Of a stretch of DNA of 15,423 nt, positions 6,745 through 15,355 are shown piece after piece. The first letter of the stretch is position 1, and the number at the start of each line of letters is the position of its first letter. This stretch comes from an uncultured Bacteroidales bacterium. Its GTDB lineage: Bacteria; Bacteroidota; Bacteroidia; Bacteroidales; UBA3663. Both the position numbers and the translations under genes were made by a program. The notes under the pieces were generated by a model. It was not told the DNA's origin. It made no database searches and worked only from the letters and a program-made list of their open reading frames with translations. The stretch lies in NCBI GenBank assembly GCA_905236195.1, contig CAJOOX010000024.1, positions 1 through 15,423 of the forward strand, read 5' to 3'.

Positions 6745-6821
6745 TATTTTGAGCAAATAATGCAATAACTGGTCAAAAATTTCTCATAAATATGTTGTAT
6801 AACATCTTTTTTGCCCTTTTC

Positions 6822-6869
6822 TAAATAAAATTATCCGCTCAACCCTTATTATTTTTCGGATTGAGCGGA
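6822..6869 (-). terminator. Terminator of the nusA-suf operon
   Basis: A 9-bp inverted repeat (TCCGCTCAA at 6834-6842, complement at 6861-6869) with an 18-nt loop lies 27 nt after the sufD stop codon. On the minus strand it is followed by the T-rich tail TAATTTTATTTA. Confidence 0.78.
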
Positions 6870-6895
6870 GCAATTTCTTTACAACTGTTGCTCAG

Positions 6896-8260
6896 TTAGC
6901 CGCAGTTCTGACAGGAGGCTGCAGTTCCCAGTTCGCCTCGGAAGCGTTTCTCAACCAAATGGCGCAGCCTGTCCTGCAGGGGGAGAATGCGGATTTTCTC
7001 GATGACGTCACTCATAAAAGCGAACATCAACAGCATCCTGGCTTCTTCTTCTTGAATTCCGCGCGTGCGCATATAGAATAAGGCGGCAGTATCCAGTTGT
7101 CCAACAGTTGCACCATGCGAACATTTTACATCGTCGGCATAAATCTCGAGTTCCGGACGTGCCAACATATGTGCCTGGGGGGTGAGACACAGGTTGCGGT
7201 CGGTCTGATGGGCATCAGTTCCTATGGCACCTTCCCGTACGAGGATTCTGCCCAGGAAGCTGCCTTGCGCTTCTTCATCAAGCACATATTTGAACAATTC
7301 GTTCGATGTGCAGTTGGGATGCCGGTGGTCGATAAACGTAAGATTGTCCACTTTCTGTTTGCGGTCGGCGATGACCATGCCGAACAGTTGGGTGTCGATA
7401 TGTTCGCCGTCCAGGGAGATGTGTACATGATTGCGGGTTGTGCCTGCTGTAAGCGAGAACTGCCCGATGGCTGCATTCGAGCCTTCGCACTGGCTCACAT
7501 AAATCTGAGAGAGCCGTTGTGCGTTGTCGTGATGTTCCTCCAGACAGTAATAGTCGAACTGAGCGTTTTTTCCCACGTAAATCTCAGCAACCTGGAGCGA
7601 GAGCAACGTCGGAAGAGCATCTCCTTCGTGGAGACGCAACTCGTTGTCGTGGTCGCAGACCAGCACATTGGCTTTGGCACCGTCGCCTAGGATGATGAGG
7701 ATACGCTGTGCGGCCATAAAGTCTTCGACCGAGCGAAGAAGTGAGATGAGTTGGAACGGTTTTTCAATCTGCATGCCGTCGGGCACATATAGCACAAAAC
7801 CGTCCTGACAGAACATCGTGTTGAGTGCCGACACGCCCGGGTGACACTGCGGCACATCCTGAGAAGCCAGTTTGTTGTAATACCGTTCAGCCAGGTCGGG
7901 ATGCTGAAGTGCAAAATCGCGCAGACTGCCGGCATAGACACCTTCGGGCAGCCGGTCGTCATCCGGGCGCGGGAGTAGCTGTTCATTGACCAGATACCAT
8001 ACCTGTGTCGATAGGTCGGGCACCGAACAGGTGAAGAGGTTGCTACGTGTGACGGGTACCTCATGCCTGGCAAGATTGATGGCATAGTCGGTCGAGAGCA
8101 TCGAGGAGGGATCGGTCGGGGTGAAATCCTTCATAGGTTTGTCCAGTCCCGTCTGTTTCAGCGTCTCGGCGGCTTGTGCCCTCTGTGCATTCAGCACAGG
8201 TGCACTGTTCCGGTCAATCAGATCGCGGTATCCGTTATATAAATCCAAGTACTGTTGCAT
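6896..8260 (-). CDS. sufD: Fe-S cluster assembly protein SufD
   Basis: A 454-residue scaffold subunit that pairs with SufB and, with the ATPase SufC, forms the SufBC2D complex on which Fe-S clusters are built in the cytoplasm. The N-terminal half is poorly conserved helical sequence. The C-terminal beta-helix domain is recognisable from IDHRHPNCTSNELFKYVLD (310-328) and KCSHGATVGQLD (379-390), where His382 corresponds to the conserved SufD histidine implicated at the SufB-SufD interface. The length is usual for the family. It starts 10 nt after sufC in the rimP-to-sufD operon and is the last gene before the terminator; the cysteine desulfurase gene sufS that often follows is absent. The protein ends in CQNCG, giving a C-terminal CxxC (Cys450, Cys453). 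Confidence 0.96.
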   Translation of the reverse strand: MQQYLDLYNGYRDLIDRNSAPVLNAQRAQAAETLKQTGLDKPMKDFTPTDPSSMLSTDYAINLARHEVPVTRSNLFTCSVPDLSTQVWYLVNEQLLPRPDDDRLPEGVYAGSLRDFALQHPDLAERYYNKLASQDVPQCHPGVSALNTMFCQDGFVLYVPDGMQIEKPFQLISLLRSVEDFMAAQRILIILGDGAKANVLVCDHDNELRLHEGDALPTLLSLQVAEIYVGKNAQFDYYCLEEHHDNAQRLSQIYVSQCEGSNAAIGQFSLTAGTTRNHVHISLDGEHIDTQLFGMVIADRKQKVDNLTFIDHRHPNCTSNELFKYVLDEEAQGSFLGRILVREGAIGTDAHQTDRNLCLTPQAHMLARPELEIYADDVKCSHGATVGQLDTAALFYMRTRGIQEEEARMLLMFAFMSDVIEKIRILPLQDRLRHLVEKRFRGELGTAASCQNCG

Positions 8261-8270
8261 GGGCTCTCAA

Positions 8271-9026
8271 TTACTCGGCTTTTTCTTTTACCCAGTCGAA
8301 GCCTTCGGCAAAGATACGGTTGGCCAGCTCCGGGCCGCCGTTCTCTACAATCCGGCCTTTATATACGATGTGCACGAACTGAGGTTCGATATACTCGAGA
8401 AGTTTCTGATAGTGCGTGATGACGATGGAAGCGCGTTCGGCTGATTTGAGACGGTTTACACCGTCGGAGACGATACGCAGGGCATCGACATCAAGACCGG
8501 AGTCGGTTTCGTCGAGGATGGAGAGGGTAGGCTCCAGCATCGCCATCTGGAAAATTTCGTTGCGTTTCTTCTCGCCGCCGGAGAAGCCTTCGTTCACCGA
8601 ACGGTTTGCCAGTTTGTTGTCAAGTTGGACCACGGACCGTTTCTCGCGCATCAGGCGCAGGAACTCGGTGGCCGAGAGGGCCGGCTGGTTGTTGTATTTG
8701 CGGTGTTCGTTGACGGCGGTACGCATGAAGTTGACCATCGAAACGCCGGGAATCTCAACGGGATATTGGAACGAAAGGAAGATTCCTTCCCACGATCTCT
8801 GTTCGGGAGGCATGGCAAGCAGGTCTTTACCTTTATATAATATAGAGCCTTCGGTCACAGTGTAGGCCGGATTGCCGGTCAGGATGGCCGAAAGGGTGGA
8901 CTTGCCGGCACCGTTGGGCCCCATCACGGCGTGAATCTCGCCGGGATTTATGGTGAGGTCTATGCCGCGAAGTATCTCTTTGCCGCCTATCGAGGCGTGC
9001 AGATTATGTATTTCTAGAAGAGACAT
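8271..9026 (-). CDS. sufC: Fe-S cluster assembly ATPase SufC
   Basis: A 251-residue ABC-type ATPase, cytoplasmic and without membrane segments, that powers conformational change of the SufB-SufD scaffold during Fe-S cluster assembly. All ABC motifs are present: Walker A GPNGAGKS (36-43), Q-loop Gln87 in LSFQYP, signature FSGGEKKR (148-155), Walker B with LSILDETDSGLD (Asp172, Glu173), and switch His205 in VITHYQ. GGEKKRNEIFQMA and the DETDSGLD form are typical of SufC rather than of transporter ATPases. It lies 39 nt after sufB and 10 nt before sufD. The 39-nt gap has no TAnnTTTG box, so I see no separate promoter. Confidence 0.98.
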   Translation of the reverse strand: MSLLEIHNLHASIGGKEILRGIDLTINPGEIHAVMGPNGAGKSTLSAILTGNPAYTVTEGSILYKGKDLLAMPPEQRSWEGIFLSFQYPVEIPGVSMVNFMRTAVNEHRKYNNQPALSATEFLRLMREKRSVVQLDNKLANRSVNEGFSGGEKKRNEIFQMAMLEPTLSILDETDSGLDVDALRIVSDGVNRLKSAERASIVITHYQKLLEYIEPQFVHIVYKGRIVENGGPELANRIFAEGFDWVKEKAE

Positions 9027-9065
9027 ATCTTATTGTTTGTAAACTTCTGAGATTGGTATGGAAAA

Positions 9066-10544
9066 TCAGCCGACGGAATTCTCAATCGAAAGCGAAAGCA
9101 ATTTCTGGGCCTCGACGGCAAATTCCATGGGGAGCTTGGCGACCACTTCTTTGGCATATCCTCCAACGATGAGGCCTACTGCTTCCTCGGGACCTATGCC
9201 GCGCTGGTTGCAGTAGAAGAGCTGGTCCTCGTTGATTTTCGAGGTTGTGGCTTCGTGTTCAACCACGGCTGTTGGGTTTTGGATATCCATCACAGGGAAG
9301 GTGTGTGCTCCGCTGGTGTTCGACAGGAGCAGCGAGTCACATTGGGTGTAGTTTCTTACGCCGTCGGCGCCGGGAGCTACTTTCACAAGTCCGCGGTAGG
9401 AGTTCTGTGAATGTCCGGCCGAGATGCCTTTCGATATAATTCTGGACTTCGAATTTTTGCCCAGGTGAATCATCTTGGTTCCCGTGTCGGCTTCCTGGTA
9501 GTTGTTGGTCACCGCTACGCTGTAGAACTCGCCCGAACTGTTGTTGCCTTTCAGCACGCATGACGGATATTTCCAGGTGATGGCCGAACCTGTCTCCACC
9601 TGTGTCCACGAAATTTTGGAGAAGTCGCCGGCACAGAGGGCACGTTTGGTGACGAGATTATAGACGCCGCCCTTGCCGTCCTTGTCGCCTGGATACCAGT
9701 TCTGCACGGTCGAATATTTCACTTCAGCGTGGTCGTGTACATAGATTTCGACCACTGCGGCATGTAGTTGATTCTCGTCGCGCATCGGTGCCGTACAGCC
9801 TTCCAGATAGGAAACATAAGCATCGTCGTCGGCCACAATCAGCGTGCGTTCGAACTGTCCCGTTCCCGATGCGTTGATGCGGAAATAGGACGCCAGTTCC
9901 ATCGGGCAGTGTACACCTTTTGGGATATAGACAAACGAACCATCGGAGAAAACGGCAGAATTGAGGGCTGCATAATAATTGTCGCGAGGAGGAACCACCT
10001 TGCCCAGGTATTTCTTGACCAGGTCGGGATAGGCCTTCACAGCCTCGCCGAACGAGCAGAAGATGATGCCGAGTTCGGCTAGTTTGTCTTTGTAGGTGGT
10101 CGTCTGCGATTCCGAATCGACAATGGCGTCAACAGCCATCCCCGTCGTCCCTTCCTGTTGGACACCGGCCAACATCTCGCGTTCGTGGAGCGGAATGCCG
10201 AGTTTGTCGAATGTCTTGACGATTTCGGGGTCGACCTCGTCCATCGACTTGGGGCCTTCTTTCTTCTTCGGTGCGGCATAGAACGAAATCTTGTCGTAGT
10301 CGATGGGTGCCACTTTCACATGCCCCCAAGTCGGCACGGGCTGTTTGAGCCACCACCGGTAAGCGTCCAGTCGGAACTGCAGCAGCCAGTCAGGCTCTCC
10401 CTTCTTGGCTGATATCAGTCTTATCACATCTTCATTCAGTCCCTTCGGGATGACTTCCGTCTCGATATCGGTGGTAAAACCGTATTTGTAGTCTGACGAG
10501 GTTATCTCCTGCAGAACGTCGGAAGAACTTTCTGTTTCTTGCAT
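9066..10544 (-). CDS. sufB: Fe-S cluster assembly scaffold SufB
   Basis: A 492-residue core scaffold of the SufBC2D complex, which accepts sulfur and assembles nascent Fe-S clusters. The family-defining regions are present: PTWGHVKVAPIDYDKISFYA (71-90), FVYIPKGVHCPMELASYFRI (204-223), LEGCTAP (247-253), and RNYTQCDSLL (397-406). Cys402 and Glu431 (in HEATTSKI) have the same 29-residue spacing as the functional Cys405 and Glu434 of E. coli SufB. Length is normal for the family. It begins 3 nt after cvpA, implying translational coupling within the operon. Many other cysteines are present, but none forms an obvious extra cluster motif. Confidence 0.98.
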   Translation of the reverse strand: MQETESSSDVLQEITSSDYKYGFTTDIETEVIPKGLNEDVIRLISAKKGEPDWLLQFRLDAYRWWLKQPVPTWGHVKVAPIDYDKISFYAAPKKKEGPKSMDEVDPEIVKTFDKLGIPLHEREMLAGVQQEGTTGMAVDAIVDSESQTTTYKDKLAELGIIFCSFGEAVKAYPDLVKKYLGKVVPPRDNYYAALNSAVFSDGSFVYIPKGVHCPMELASYFRINASGTGQFERTLIVADDDAYVSYLEGCTAPMRDENQLHAAVVEIYVHDHAEVKYSTVQNWYPGDKDGKGGVYNLVTKRALCAGDFSKISWTQVETGSAITWKYPSCVLKGNNSSGEFYSVAVTNNYQEADTGTKMIHLGKNSKSRIISKGISAGHSQNSYRGLVKVAPGADGVRNYTQCDSLLLSNTSGAHTFPVMDIQNPTAVVEHEATTSKINEDQLFYCNQRGIGPEEAVGLIVGGYAKEVVAKLPMEFAVEAQKLLSLSIENSVG

Positions 10545-10547
10545 TAT

Positions 10548-11057
10548 TTATAATAAGTGTTTGGCCGGCTGAATGATATAGTCATTAAGCCAGGGCATCA
10601 CCCAGGCAATCACTTTGTGAAGCACGGGCACGATGTGGCTTTCTTTCACTTCACCGTTGAGCGGCATATCGGGAGCGATGCCGCCCAGTGTTTCAATCAG
10701 GGCAACCAGGAGAGCTGCTATGAAAGCATACTTGAGCGCAGCAGCCAGACCGCCGAAAAGCCGGTTGACCCATCCGAGTGTAGCTGTTTCAAACAGTTTC
10801 TTGAGGAGGTAGGCCACTCCCTTCATGGCAAACATGGCAATCAGGAAGATGACCACCCAGAGAATGATAGCTGCCGCTTTATCATTGCCAATCCAGCCGC
10901 CGAACGTCGGTACCGTGTAGGGAGAGAGCCAATTGGCCACAATGGCCGCCAGCAGAATGCCTACGGTACCCACTGCTTCGCGGAAAAAGCCCCGATAGAG
11001 TCCGATGAAGAACCCTATCAGGATAAAGGCTAAAAGTACCCAGTCTAATGTATTCAT
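10548..11057 (-). CDS. cvpA: CvpA family membrane protein
   Basis: A 169-residue inner-membrane protein with four hydrophobic segments (about 5-21, 28-44, 63-86 and 100-122) and a short C-terminal tail containing PVLHKVIAWVMPW. The N-terminal pattern MNTLDWVLLAFILIGFFIGL followed by YRGFFREAV is characteristic of the CvpA/colicin V production family. The family has been linked to colicin V secretion and envelope stress tolerance, but its molecular activity is unclear. It sits between infB and sufB with 3-nt gaps on both sides, so it is almost certainly co-translated with them. This position appears conserved in Bacteroidales (from memory), but nothing in the sequence explains a link to translation or Fe-S assembly. 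Confidence 0.9.
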   Translation of the reverse strand: MNTLDWVLLAFILIGFFIGLYRGFFREAVGTVGILLAAIVANWLSPYTVPTFGGWIGNDKAAAIILWVVIFLIAMFAMKGVAYLLKKLFETATLGWVNRLFGGLAAALKYAFIAALLVALIETLGGIAPDMPLNGEVKESHIVPVLHKVIAWVMPWLNDYIIQPAKHLL

Positions 11058-11060
11058 AAA

Positions 11061-13994
11061 TTACAGTTTTCTGGACACCTGGATTTCGGAATAGGCCTCG
11101 ATGAGGTCTCCGGCCTGTACGTCGTTGAAGTCTTTGATATTCAAACCGCACTCAAAGTTGGTCGAAACCTCCTTGACGTCATCCTTGAATCGCTTGAGCG
11201 AATCGAGCATACCTGTGTGAATCACGATGCCGTCACGGATAACGCGCACCTTGTCCGTGCGTTTGACCTTGCCTTCTTTGACGAGACAGCCGGCAATAGT
11301 GCCGACCTTTGAGATGTTGAAGGTCGATTTGACCTCGAGATAACCGTCGATTTCCTCTTTCGTCTCGGGCACAAGCATACCCTCCATGGCTTCCTTGACT
11401 TCTTCGATGGCGTCGTAGATGATGGAGTAGATGCGGATTTCGACACCCTCGGCATCTGCTGCACGTTTGGCAGCCTGGGCGGGACGCACCTGGAAGCCTA
11501 TGATGATGGCTTTCGATGCAGCGGCGAGTGTAACGTCCGATTCTGAGATGGCACCCACTGCCTTGTGGATGACGTTGACTTTGATTTCTGGCGTCGAAAG
11601 TTTGATGAGCGAGTCGCTGAGGGCTTCCACTGAACCGTCCACATCGCCCTTGACGATGAGGTTGAGTTCCTGGAAGTTGCCCACCTTGATGCGTTCGCCG
11701 ATATCGTCGAGCGTGAGGAGCTTCTGTGTGCGGAGCAACTGTTCGCGACGCAGACGGTCGCGCTTCGATGCTATCTCGCGGGCTTCCTGTTCGGTGTCAA
11801 GCACCTGCAGGTGATCGCCTGCGGTAGGAGCTCCGTCCAGACCAAGCACCTGTACGGGTGTCGAAGGGCCGGCTTCCTCCACTTTCTGGTTGCGTTCGTT
11901 GTACATGGCTTTCACGCGACCGAAGTGCATGCCGGCCAGAATGACGTCGCCCACGTGGAGCGTTCCGTTCTGTACAAGCACGGTGGCCACATAGCCGCGG
12001 CCTTTGTCCAATGTCGATTCGATGACCGAGCCGGAAGCAGCACGGTTGGGGTTGGCTTTCAAATCCAGCATCTCGGCCTCGAGGAGCACTTTCTCCAGGA
12101 GTTTGTCAACGCCGAGTCCGGCCTTGGCCGAAATATCCTGACTTTGGTATTTGCCGCCCCACTCTTCAACAAGGTAGTTCATCGACGCCAGTTGTTCCTT
12201 TACCTTGTTGGGGTTGGCTGTGGGCTTGTCGATTTTATTGATGGCGAAGACGATGGGCACACCGGCGGCTGCTGCATGGTTGATGGCCTCCTTGGTCTGG
12301 GGCATGATACCATCGTCGGCTGCAATAATTACAATCGCGATATCCGTCATTTTGGCACCGCGGGCACGCATGGCTGTGAAGGCTTCGTGACCGGGTGTGT
12401 CGAGGAAAGTGACACGGTTGCCGTCGGCCAGAGTCACGTTATAGGCACCGATGTGCTGCGTGATACCGCCGGCTTCACCTGCAATCACATTGGTATTGCG
12501 GATGTGGTCGAGGAGTTTGGTCTTACCGTGATCGACGTGACCCATCACTGTGATGATGGGCGGACGGGATACAAGGTTCTCCTCTTCGTCTTTCTCTTCG
12601 GTGAGTTCGGCTTCCAACTCCTCGCTCACATATTCCGTTGTATATCCGAATTCGCTGGCCACGAGATCGATGGTCTCCTGGTCCAGACGCTGGTTGATGC
12701 TCACCATCAGACCGACGTTCATACAAGTCATGATGACCTGAGCCACGGGCACATTCATCATTGATGCGAGGTCGTTGGCGGTCACGAATTCCGTGAGTTT
12801 CAGTACCGTGCTCTGTTCGGCTTCCTGTGAAGCCTCTTCGGCAGCACGCTCGGCTGCAGCGTTGCGTTTGTCCTTGCGGTACTTGGCACTGTTCTTGTCC
12901 TTCTTGTTCTGGAGTCTTGAAATCGTCTCCTTCACATTGCGCTGTACGTCATCGCTGTCCACATCCGGACGCAGTTGGTATTTGTTCTTCTTGTCCTTGC
13001 GTCCGTGACGTCCTGCACCATCCATCATCGAGCGGCTGTCAGCCTTGTCCTCGCGGTTACGGTCGCGGTCGCGTCCTTTTTCGTTGCGTCCTCCGTTGCG
13101 TTTCTTCTGATCCTCGTCTTTGCTGTTGGCGCGGCGCACCTCTGCATTCACATCCACTTTCTGGGCTGTGCTCTTGCGGCGGCCTGTAGCGGTCTGTTGC
13201 AGTTTGGCTTCACGCTCTTTCTTGCGCTCTTCCTTCGATTTCTTCTTGGGACGGGTGGCAAGGTTGATGGCATCGAGGTCTATGGACCCCAGCACATTGA
13301 GGGCCGGTTGTTCGTCCGCGTGATTGAGGCGGAACACCTCTCCGTTTCTGGCTTCCTGAGGCAGTGGGTCGTTGTTGATACGGTCTTTCGAACGTTCGCC
13401 CATCACCGTCTGGTTCGGCTTCTTGGGCTCGGGGGCAGGCTTCACAGGCTCGGGAGCAGGCTTCACAGACTCGGCCGATACTTCGGGGGCTTTCGGTTCT
13501 TCATGACCCTCCGGTTCAGCCGCAACTCCGGGCTTTTCTTGAACGGCAGGTACTTCTTGAGTTTCCTGTTTCTTCGATTCAACAGGAGCTTCTGCCTTTA
13601 CGGGGGCCTCAGGTTCTTTCTGTGTTGCGGGCTTCTCGATATCGATATGACCCACAACCTTGAGTGTTGCGTCCTGCAGCTGTTTGTCGCCGGGCGTCAC
13701 GGCGCGCGACTCCTCTTTTTTGGCGTTAGCCTCTTCCTCGGCTTTGGCTTTGTCGGCAGCCTTAGCCTCCTTGCGGCGTTCGTTGTTCACTTGGGCGCGC
13801 ATCTCACGCTCTTTGTCGGCATGTTCCTTGAAAGACTTGTCTTTCTTGAACTCCTTGCAAAGGACGTCATACTGCTCGTCGGTGATGCTCACGTTCGGAT
13901 TGTTCGATTCGAAGTCCTTGAACTTCTTTTCAAGAAATTCCGACAGTGTTTTGACACCTACATTAAATTCTTTGGCTATTTTGCTTAATCTCAT
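11061..13994 (-). CDS. infB: Translation initiation factor IF-2
   Basis: A 977-residue GTPase that places initiator fMet-tRNA on the 30S subunit and promotes 50S joining. An IF2 N-terminal fold occurs at 1-55 (MRLSKIAKEFNVGVKTLSEF) and again at about 397-450. Between them lies a long, highly charged Lys/Glu/Arg-rich and Pro/Ala-rich linker (about 56-390). The G domain starts near 478: G1 GHVDHGKT (485-492), G3 DTPGH (532-536), G4 NKID (586-589), G5 SAK (622-624). Domains II, III and the C-terminal tRNA-binding domain follow and are intact to the end. Length is usual for Bacteroidetes, where the N-terminal extension is long. It lies 35 nt after nusA and 3 nt before cvpA. Internal initiation producing shorter IF2 forms is known in E. 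coli; I cannot identify such a site here. Confidence 0.98.
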   Translation of the reverse strand: MRLSKIAKEFNVGVKTLSEFLEKKFKDFESNNPNVSITDEQYDVLCKEFKKDKSFKEHADKEREMRAQVNNERRKEAKAADKAKAEEEANAKKEESRAVTPGDKQLQDATLKVVGHIDIEKPATQKEPEAPVKAEAPVESKKQETQEVPAVQEKPGVAAEPEGHEEPKAPEVSAESVKPAPEPVKPAPEPKKPNQTVMGERSKDRINNDPLPQEARNGEVFRLNHADEQPALNVLGSIDLDAINLATRPKKKSKEERKKEREAKLQQTATGRRKSTAQKVDVNAEVRRANSKDEDQKKRNGGRNEKGRDRDRNREDKADSRSMMDGAGRHGRKDKKNKYQLRPDVDSDDVQRNVKETISRLQNKKDKNSAKYRKDKRNAAAERAAEEASQEAEQSTVLKLTEFVTANDLASMMNVPVAQVIMTCMNVGLMVSINQRLDQETIDLVASEFGYTTEYVSEELEAELTEEKDEEENLVSRPPIITVMGHVDHGKTKLLDHIRNTNVIAGEAGGITQHIGAYNVTLADGNRVTFLDTPGHEAFTAMRARGAKMTDIAIVIIAADDGIMPQTKEAINHAAAAGVPIVFAINKIDKPTANPNKVKEQLASMNYLVEEWGGKYQSQDISAKAGLGVDKLLEKVLLEAEMLDLKANPNRAASGSVIESTLDKGRGYVATVLVQNGTLHVGDVILAGMHFGRVKAMYNERNQKVEEAGPSTPVQVLGLDGAPTAGDHLQVLDTEQEAREIASKRDRLRREQLLRTQKLLTLDDIGERIKVGNFQELNLIVKGDVDGSVEALSDSLIKLSTPEIKVNVIHKAVGAISESDVTLAAASKAIIIGFQVRPAQAAKRAADAEGVEIRIYSIIYDAIEEVKEAMEGMLVPETKEEIDGYLEVKSTFNISKVGTIAGCLVKEGKVKRTDKVRVIRDGIVIHTGMLDSLKRFKDDVKEVSTNFECGLNIKDFNDVQAGDLIEAYSEIQVSRKL
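13426..13467 (-). repeat. 21-bp tandem repeat in the IF-2 linker
   Basis: Two copies of a 21-nt unit differing at one base (13426-13446 and 13447-13467), followed by a partial third copy, encode VKPAPEP twice (residues 177-190). It is in frame and lies in the disordered linker, so length variation would be tolerated. Confidence 0.8.
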
Positions 13995-14029
13995 ATTTTA
14001 TCTTTTAGAGGGGAATTGGTTGTTAATAA

Positions 14030-15295
14030 TCAGGCTTTGGGAAGTTCGTCGTCTTCAAATTCCTTGCTGAGGATTTTGAAGATATCGCGTACGGTTTCTT
14101 CCTCCAGGTCAGCTTTGTCGGCTACCTCGGAAGGATCTGTCTCAAGTACGGCTTTAGCGGTTGCCAGACCGATACTCTTGAGCTGCTGGATAACCCAGGG
14201 TTCAATTACGTCGGAGAAATCGTCGAGGAAGATATCGTTGTTGTCGGCTTCGCGGTAAACGTCAATCTGGTAGCCCGTGAGCAGGCACGCGAGTTTGATG
14301 TTGGCACCGTTGCGGCCAATGGCCTGTGACACCTCTTCGCTACGCATGAACACCTCTGCGGTTTTGTCTTCTTCGTGAACGCGGATTTCGCTGATCATGG
14401 CAGGAGCAAGAGCACGCTGGATGAGGAGCTGGGGATTGGTGGTGTAGTTAATCACGTCGAGGTTCTCACCGCGCAGTTCGCGTACGATGCCGTGAATACG
14501 CTGACCCTTAATGCCGACACAGGCGCCTACAGGGTCTATGCGGTCGTCGCTTGTCTCAACGGCAATCTTGGCACGTTCGCCGGGCAGACGTACAATCTTT
14601 ACAAGGCGGATCAGGCCGTCGCTCACCTCTGGGATTTCCCGTTCCATCAGACGCTGCAGGAACATAGGTGACGTACGCGAGAGGATAATTTTGGGGTTGT
14701 TGTTGGTGTTGTCTACACGCAGTACGACGGCTCTTACCTGATCGTTCTTCCGGAAGTTGTCTGAGGGAATCTGTTCGGTGCGGGGGAGGGAAAGTTCGTT
14801 GCCTTCTTCGTCCACCAGCAGGGCTTCACGTTTCCATGTCTGAAAAACCTCGGCTGTCGTAATCTGGCCGATTAGGTCTTTGTATTTATTGTAGAGAATA
14901 TCTTTTTGGAGTTCGAGAATCTTCGAAGAGAGGGTCTGGCGCAGAGTCAGAATGCCGCGACGGCCGAAGGAGGAGAAGTCCACCTTCACCGAATACTCTT
15001 CACCGGGCTCGAAATCGGCATCGATTTTCTGGGCCTCGCTGAGCAGGATTTCCTTGTTTTCATCTTGGAAATCTTCATCCGCAACAACGGTCAGGCGCTT
15101 CCAGATTTCGAAGTCGCCCTTGTCGGGGTTGATGATGACGTCGATGTTTTCATCGGTTCCGTACATCTTGGCCAATACGCTGCGGAAGGAGTCTTCCAAC
15201 ACGCTGATCATCGTGGAGCGGTCGATGTGCTTCAGTTCTTTGAATTCCTGGAAGGTGTCAATCATATTGATACTTTCCTCATTTTTCTTTGCCAT
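14030..15295 (-). CDS. nusA: Transcription termination/antitermination factor NusA
   Basis: A 421-residue RNA polymerase-binding factor that modulates pausing, intrinsic termination and antitermination. Domains in order: N-terminal RNAP-binding domain (about 5-125, with FGRRGILTLRQTL), S1 domain (about 135-200), KH1 with GIKG (261-264), and KH2 with GRNG (327-330). The short acidic C-terminus (about 360-421) includes one HhH-like segment, IEPWVIQQLKSIGLATAKAV. It lacks the two acidic repeats at the end of E. coli NusA, which is usual outside the gammaproteobacteria. It follows rimP by 60 nt and precedes infB by 35 nt. The start codon is preceded by a run of A residues, as is common in Bacteroidetes leaders. 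Confidence 0.97.
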   Translation of the reverse strand: MAKKNEESINMIDTFQEFKELKHIDRSTMISVLEDSFRSVLAKMYGTDENIDVIINPDKGDFEIWKRLTVVADEDFQDENKEILLSEAQKIDADFEPGEEYSVKVDFSSFGRRGILTLRQTLSSKILELQKDILYNKYKDLIGQITTAEVFQTWKREALLVDEEGNELSLPRTEQIPSDNFRKNDQVRAVVLRVDNTNNNPKIILSRTSPMFLQRLMEREIPEVSDGLIRLVKIVRLPGERAKIAVETSDDRIDPVGACVGIKGQRIHGIVRELRGENLDVINYTTNPQLLIQRALAPAMISEIRVHEEDKTAEVFMRSEEVSQAIGRNGANIKLACLLTGYQIDVYREADNNDIFLDDFSDVIEPWVIQQLKSIGLATAKAVLETDPSEVADKADLEEETVRDIFKILSKEFEDDELPKA

Positions 15296-15355
15296 TTTTT
15301 TTTGATATTTAATTTTTTAATGAATAATTCGGTTTAATCCGGCAGCCTCTTGTTT

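Larger units (their letters stand above)
6342..6895. other. 554-bp AT-rich intergenic region with stacked regulatory signals
   Basis: No convincing protein gene lies between sufD and the wza-like gene. Read on the minus strand, the region contains in order the suf-operon terminator (about 6822-6869), promoter P2 (6713-6744), a structured non-coding segment with its own terminator (about 6541-6707), roughly 120 nt of AT-rich DNA in which I recognise no further element, promoter P1 with a 12-bp direct repeat (6374-6418), and the start-codon palindrome (6339-6359). Confidence 0.75.

Noticed and set aside
6792..6805. Small inverted repeat ATGTT/AACAT followed by T residues
   Set aside because: Only 5 bp of A-T rich pairing in AT-rich DNA with no associated transcript; expected by chance.
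9027..9065. Possible internal promoter between sufB and sufC
   Set aside because: The 39-nt gap contains no TAnnTTTG box on the minus strand, and no TTTG at suitable spacing.
12975..13988. A 337-codon hydrophobic frame opposite the infB N-terminal region
   Set aside because: Complement of Lys/Glu-rich codons gives Phe/Leu-rich antisense frames that mimic membrane proteins. IF-2 on the other strand is unambiguous.
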